Part shown: positions 12,756-15,059 of the stretch, one piece after another | How positions within the stretch are numbered: position 1 is the first letter of the stretch | Layout of the letters: each line of letters starts with the position of its first letter | From: Acidobacteriota bacterium | GTDB lineage: Bacteria > Acidobacteriota > Terriglobia > Terriglobales > Acidobacteriaceae | Direction: 5' to 3' | Assembly (NCBI GenBank): GCA_021781255.1 | Contig: JAJXXG010000372.1 | Span: forward strand, 1 to 15,059 | DNA: 15,059 bases | The notes under the pieces: generated by a model | Databases searched by the model: none | Seen by the model: only the letters and a program-made list of their open reading frames with translations | What the model was told of the DNA's origin: nothing | Translations under genes and position numbers: made by a program

Positions 12756-14654
12756 TCGCGGTTCGGTCGTTTTATTGGTTGTCTGCTGCTTTCTTCGCTG
12801 CCTGGATGCGCTGTGCCTGGCACATTTCTGATGGCGCAGGATGCGACGAGGCGCGTGTCAAGCATGGGCAGCGGCTCGGGGTTTGGCGAGAAGCCAGTCT
12901 ACGATGCGCAGAAGCGGCCCATTACGGCGGGCGGCTTTGTGGATTCCGGCCCGGTGATTTTTCAGGATGTGACGAAGGCGGCGGGACTTTCCGGATGGAG
13001 CCACGTGATGGGCGCTGCCGATAAGAAGCTGATTATCGACACGAATGGATCTGGCGTGGGGCTGATTGACTACGACAACGATGGCTGGCTCGATATCTAC
13101 CTTGTGAACGGATCCACATTCAATGCGCTGGACGGGAAGGCGACTCCGCCTCATGCGGCGCTGTTCCACAACAACCATGACGGGACGTTTACCGATGTGG
13201 CGGCGAAGGCGGGCGTGACGAACGATCGCTGGGGATTTGGCGTGGCCATTGCCGACTACGACAATGACGGCTGGCCGGATATTCTGGTGACCAACTACGG
13301 GAAGAATCGCCTGTACCACAACAACCACGACGGGACGTTTACCGACGTGGCGGAGAAGGCGGGCATTACGCTGGGCAACTGGTCAGCTGGCGCGACGTGG
13401 GGCGACTACGACGGGGATGGGCGGCTGGATGTTTTTATTTCCGGCTACGTTCACTTTGACCGCAATGATCTGCCGTATGAGAAGACGAAGGCTACGGGAT
13501 ACTCCTATTGCGAGTTTCGGGGTGAGCCTGTGATGTGTGGGCCACGCAACCTTGAGGGCGAGCCGGACCATCTCTTTCACAACAATGGCGACGGGACATT
13601 CACAGACGTGAGTGCGCAGGCGGGCGTGGCGGACACGGTGAATCGCTATTACGGGCTTACGCCCTTGTTTGTGGACATCAACGGCGACGGCAAGCCAGAT
13701 CTGATTGTGGCGAATGACTCCACGCTGAGCTATCTCTATCTGAATCGCGGCGATGGAACGTTTGAAGACGCGAGCTATGCGTCGGGGTTCGGACTCAACG
13801 AGGACGGACGCGAAGTGGCCGCGATGGGCATTGCTGTTGGCGACTACATGAACAACGGGCTGCTTGATTTTGCCGTCAGCGATTTTTCAAGCGAGGCGAA
13901 GCTGCTGTTTCACAATGAGGGCGCTACCAGCTTTACGAACGTGGAGATGTTCTCCGGCATCGGCAAGGTGTCGATTCCATTTCTTTCATGGGGAACGGGC
14001 TTTCTGGACTTCGACAACGACGGGTGGCTGGACCTGATGTTTGTGAATGGGCACATCTATCCCGCGGCAGACAGGCTGGATTGGGGAACGTCCTATGCGC
14101 AGCGGCCGCTGCTGTTCCGCAATTTGCGCAATGGCAAGTTCGAGGCAGTTCCCGCGGTGAACGGGACGGGACTGGCAGTGATTACCTCGGGTCGCGGGGC
14201 AGCATTTGGTGATCTCTTCAACGACGGCAAGATTGACGTGGTTATCAATCCGGTGGATGGGCCGCCTGTGCTGCTGAGGAATGTTAACGCGGAACGCCAC
14301 CACTGGGTGGAATTGAAGCTTGAGGGCGGAGCGAAGAGTCCGCGGGATGCAGTGGGCGCTACGGTCTTTCTGACAGCGAACGGTATGCGCCAGCGGCAGG
14401 ACTTGTTGAGTGGCGGAAGCTACGTTTCGACGAATGATCCGCGGCTGCATTTTGGCCTGGGGGATGCGACGGACGCCGGAAGCGCGGAGATTCACTGGCC
14501 TTCAGGAGCGCGGGAGACGGTGAAACTGCCGGCGGCGGATCGGATTTTTTCCATCACGGAGGGCAAGGGCATTACGGGCGAACTGTGCGGCGCGAAGGCG
14601 TGTGCGGCTTTTAAGGTTGCGACGCCGGCTGCGCCTGCAGGGAGCCAGCGATGA
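12753..14654 (+). CDS. CRTAC1-family secreted FG-GAP/ASPIC-UnbV protein, paralogue 2
   Basis: This 633-residue protein is a close tandem paralogue of the preceding gene, colinear over almost its whole length. The signal peptide spans 1-28 (hydrophobic 8-27, cleavage near LMA-QD). C19 follows LPG but Pro at -2 argues against a lipobox. RPITAGGFVDSGPV is followed by propeller repeats with D-x-D-x-D-G-type loops at about 106-114, 168-176, 218-226, 308-316, 364-372, 419-427 and 487-495. The Cys pair (253, 262) is in YCEFRGEPVMCGPRNL. The ASPIC/UnbV domain covers about 515-592 and ends IHWPSGARETVKLP. The tail differs from paralogue 1: about 25 extra residues including two Cys (LCGAKACAAF) and an Ala/Pro stretch. 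It starts 23 bases after paralogue 1 and overlaps the next gene by ATGA, so the three genes are likely co-transcribed. The ligand and partners are unknown. Confidence 0.9.
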   Translation: MSRFGRFIGCLLLSSLPGCAVPGTFLMAQDATRRVSSMGSGSGFGEKPVYDAQKRPITAGGFVDSGPVIFQDVTKAAGLSGWSHVMGAADKKLIIDTNGSGVGLIDYDNDGWLDIYLVNGSTFNALDGKATPPHAALFHNNHDGTFTDVAAKAGVTNDRWGFGVAIADYDNDGWPDILVTNYGKNRLYHNNHDGTFTDVAEKAGITLGNWSAGATWGDYDGDGRLDVFISGYVHFDRNDLPYEKTKATGYSYCEFRGEPVMCGPRNLEGEPDHLFHNNGDGTFTDVSAQAGVADTVNRYYGLTPLFVDINGDGKPDLIVANDSTLSYLYLNRGDGTFEDASYASGFGLNEDGREVAAMGIAVGDYMNNGLLDFAVSDFSSEAKLLFHNEGATSFTNVEMFSGIGKVSIPFLSWGTGFLDFDNDGWLDLMFVNGHIYPAADRLDWGTSYAQRPLLFRNLRNGKFEAVPAVNGTGLAVITSGRGAAFGDLFNDGKIDVVINPVDGPPVLLRNVNAERHHWVELKLEGGAKSPRDAVGATVFLTANGMRQRQDLLSGGSYVSTNDPRLHFGLGDATDAGSAEIHWPSGARETVKLPAADRIFSITEGKGITGELCGAKACAAFKVATPAAPAGSQR

Positions 14655-15059
14655 GGCGGGCGAGAGTGAGCTCCTCAGTGTTGGTTTTAGCCGCGCTCTG
14701 CTTCAGCATCTTTCTGCGCGCGGAGGCGGCAGCACAGCGGCCAGACGCTGACTCGCAGGCTTCATCGCAAACGGCGGCAGCCTCAGAGGTTCCGGGGCGC
14801 TTTGTAGATATCACGGACAAGTCGGGCGTGCATTTTATGCACCAGGCGCTGCACACATCGCGCAAGTATCTGCTGGAGACGATGGGTTCGGGCGTGGCGT
14901 TGTTTGACTGCGACAACGATGGGCGGCTGGATATTTTTCTGGTCAATGGGGCGCGCTATTCCGATCCAACGCCGAAGGGAACCATTCCGCAAAAGACGGG
15001 GCCGGAGTACTGGAATCGCCTGTACCATCAAAAGCCCGATGGGACGTTTGAAGATGTTA
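14651..15059 (+). CDS. CRTAC1-family secreted protein, third tandem gene, 3' end outside window
   Basis: The frame begins at an ATG that overlaps the stop of paralogue 2 (ATGA, 14651-14654), with AGGGAG (14639-14644) 6 bases upstream. 136 codons are visible before the right edge. A Sec signal peptide spans about 1-29 (basic start, hydrophobic 10-22, AAA-Q cleavage), followed by a short Ser/Ala/Gln linker. GRFVDITDKSGVHFMHQ is followed by KYLLETMGSGVALFDCDND and GRLDIFLVNGA, then NRLYHQKPDGTFEDV. This is the opening of a CRTAC1-type propeller with the first D-x-D-x-D-G-x-x-D loop at about 87-95. It lacks the RPITAGG-type preamble shared by the two upstream paralogues and has the KYLLETMGSG opening of a different subfamily. 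The ASPIC/UnbV end cannot be seen. Confidence 0.85.
   Translation, partial: MRRARVSSSVLVLAALCFSIFLRAEAAAQRPDADSQASSQTAAASEVPGRFVDITDKSGVHFMHQALHTSRKYLLETMGSGVALFDCDNDGRLDIFLVNGARYSDPTPKGTIPQKTGPEYWNRLYHQKPDGTFEDV

Noticed and set aside
12753..12815. Lipoprotein signal in CRTAC1 paralogue 2 (LPGC)
   Set aside because: Proline before the Gly-Cys is unusual in a lipobox, and a standard signal peptidase I site (LMA-Q) follows.

Overview
The window is GC-rich bacterial chromosome. Secreted CRTAC1-type FG-GAP/ASPIC-UnbV proteins in tandem, a secreted GH38 mannosidase and a DUF4964/DUF5127/DUF4965/DUF1793 protein next to LacI and ROK genes together suggest a soil Acidobacteriota (Terriglobia-type) genome. 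This is inferred from gene content only. I see no tRNA, rRNA, CRISPR array, insertion sequence or phage block. Coding density is ordinary apart from two gaps of about 420-450 bases.

Left part (1-1359): the N-terminal 151 codons of an RlpA-type cell-wall protein run off the left edge on the minus strand. A 447-base hairpin-rich gap follows, then a small stand-alone GH24 (T4-type) lysozyme on the plus strand.

Centre (1443-9580): a putative glycan-use locus. A LacI-family repressor gene converges on a gene for a large exported GH38 alpha-mannosidase, with a bidirectional terminator between them. The mannosidase gene diverges from a ROK-family sugar kinase gene. The 420-base divergent spacer carries two copies, in opposite orientation, of an identical 16-bp LacI-type operator with a central CG step (5987-6002 and 6157-6172). 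One copy overlaps the -35 of the likely mannosidase promoter. Downstream of the kinase lies an exported DUF4965-family protein of unknown substrate. The simplest model is that the local LacI protein senses a sugar released from a mannose-containing glycan and controls the mannosidase and the ROK kinase together.

Right part (9608-15059): a low-specificity L-threonine aldolase gene (minus) is divergent from a tandem run of three CRTAC1-family genes (plus). The first two are close paralogues. Both start with TTG and share a 17-base ribosome-binding/start block (15 of 17 identical). The third belongs to a different subfamily, overlaps the second by ATGA and runs off the right edge. All three proteins have predicted export signals and calcium-binding-type D-x-D-x-D-G-x-x-D repeats, so the cluster probably makes cell-surface or secreted beta-propeller proteins.

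The best candidates for something new are the paired operator, the three-gene CRTAC1 operon with its conserved TTG start block, and the uncharacterised DUF4965 protein within a mannosidase locus.
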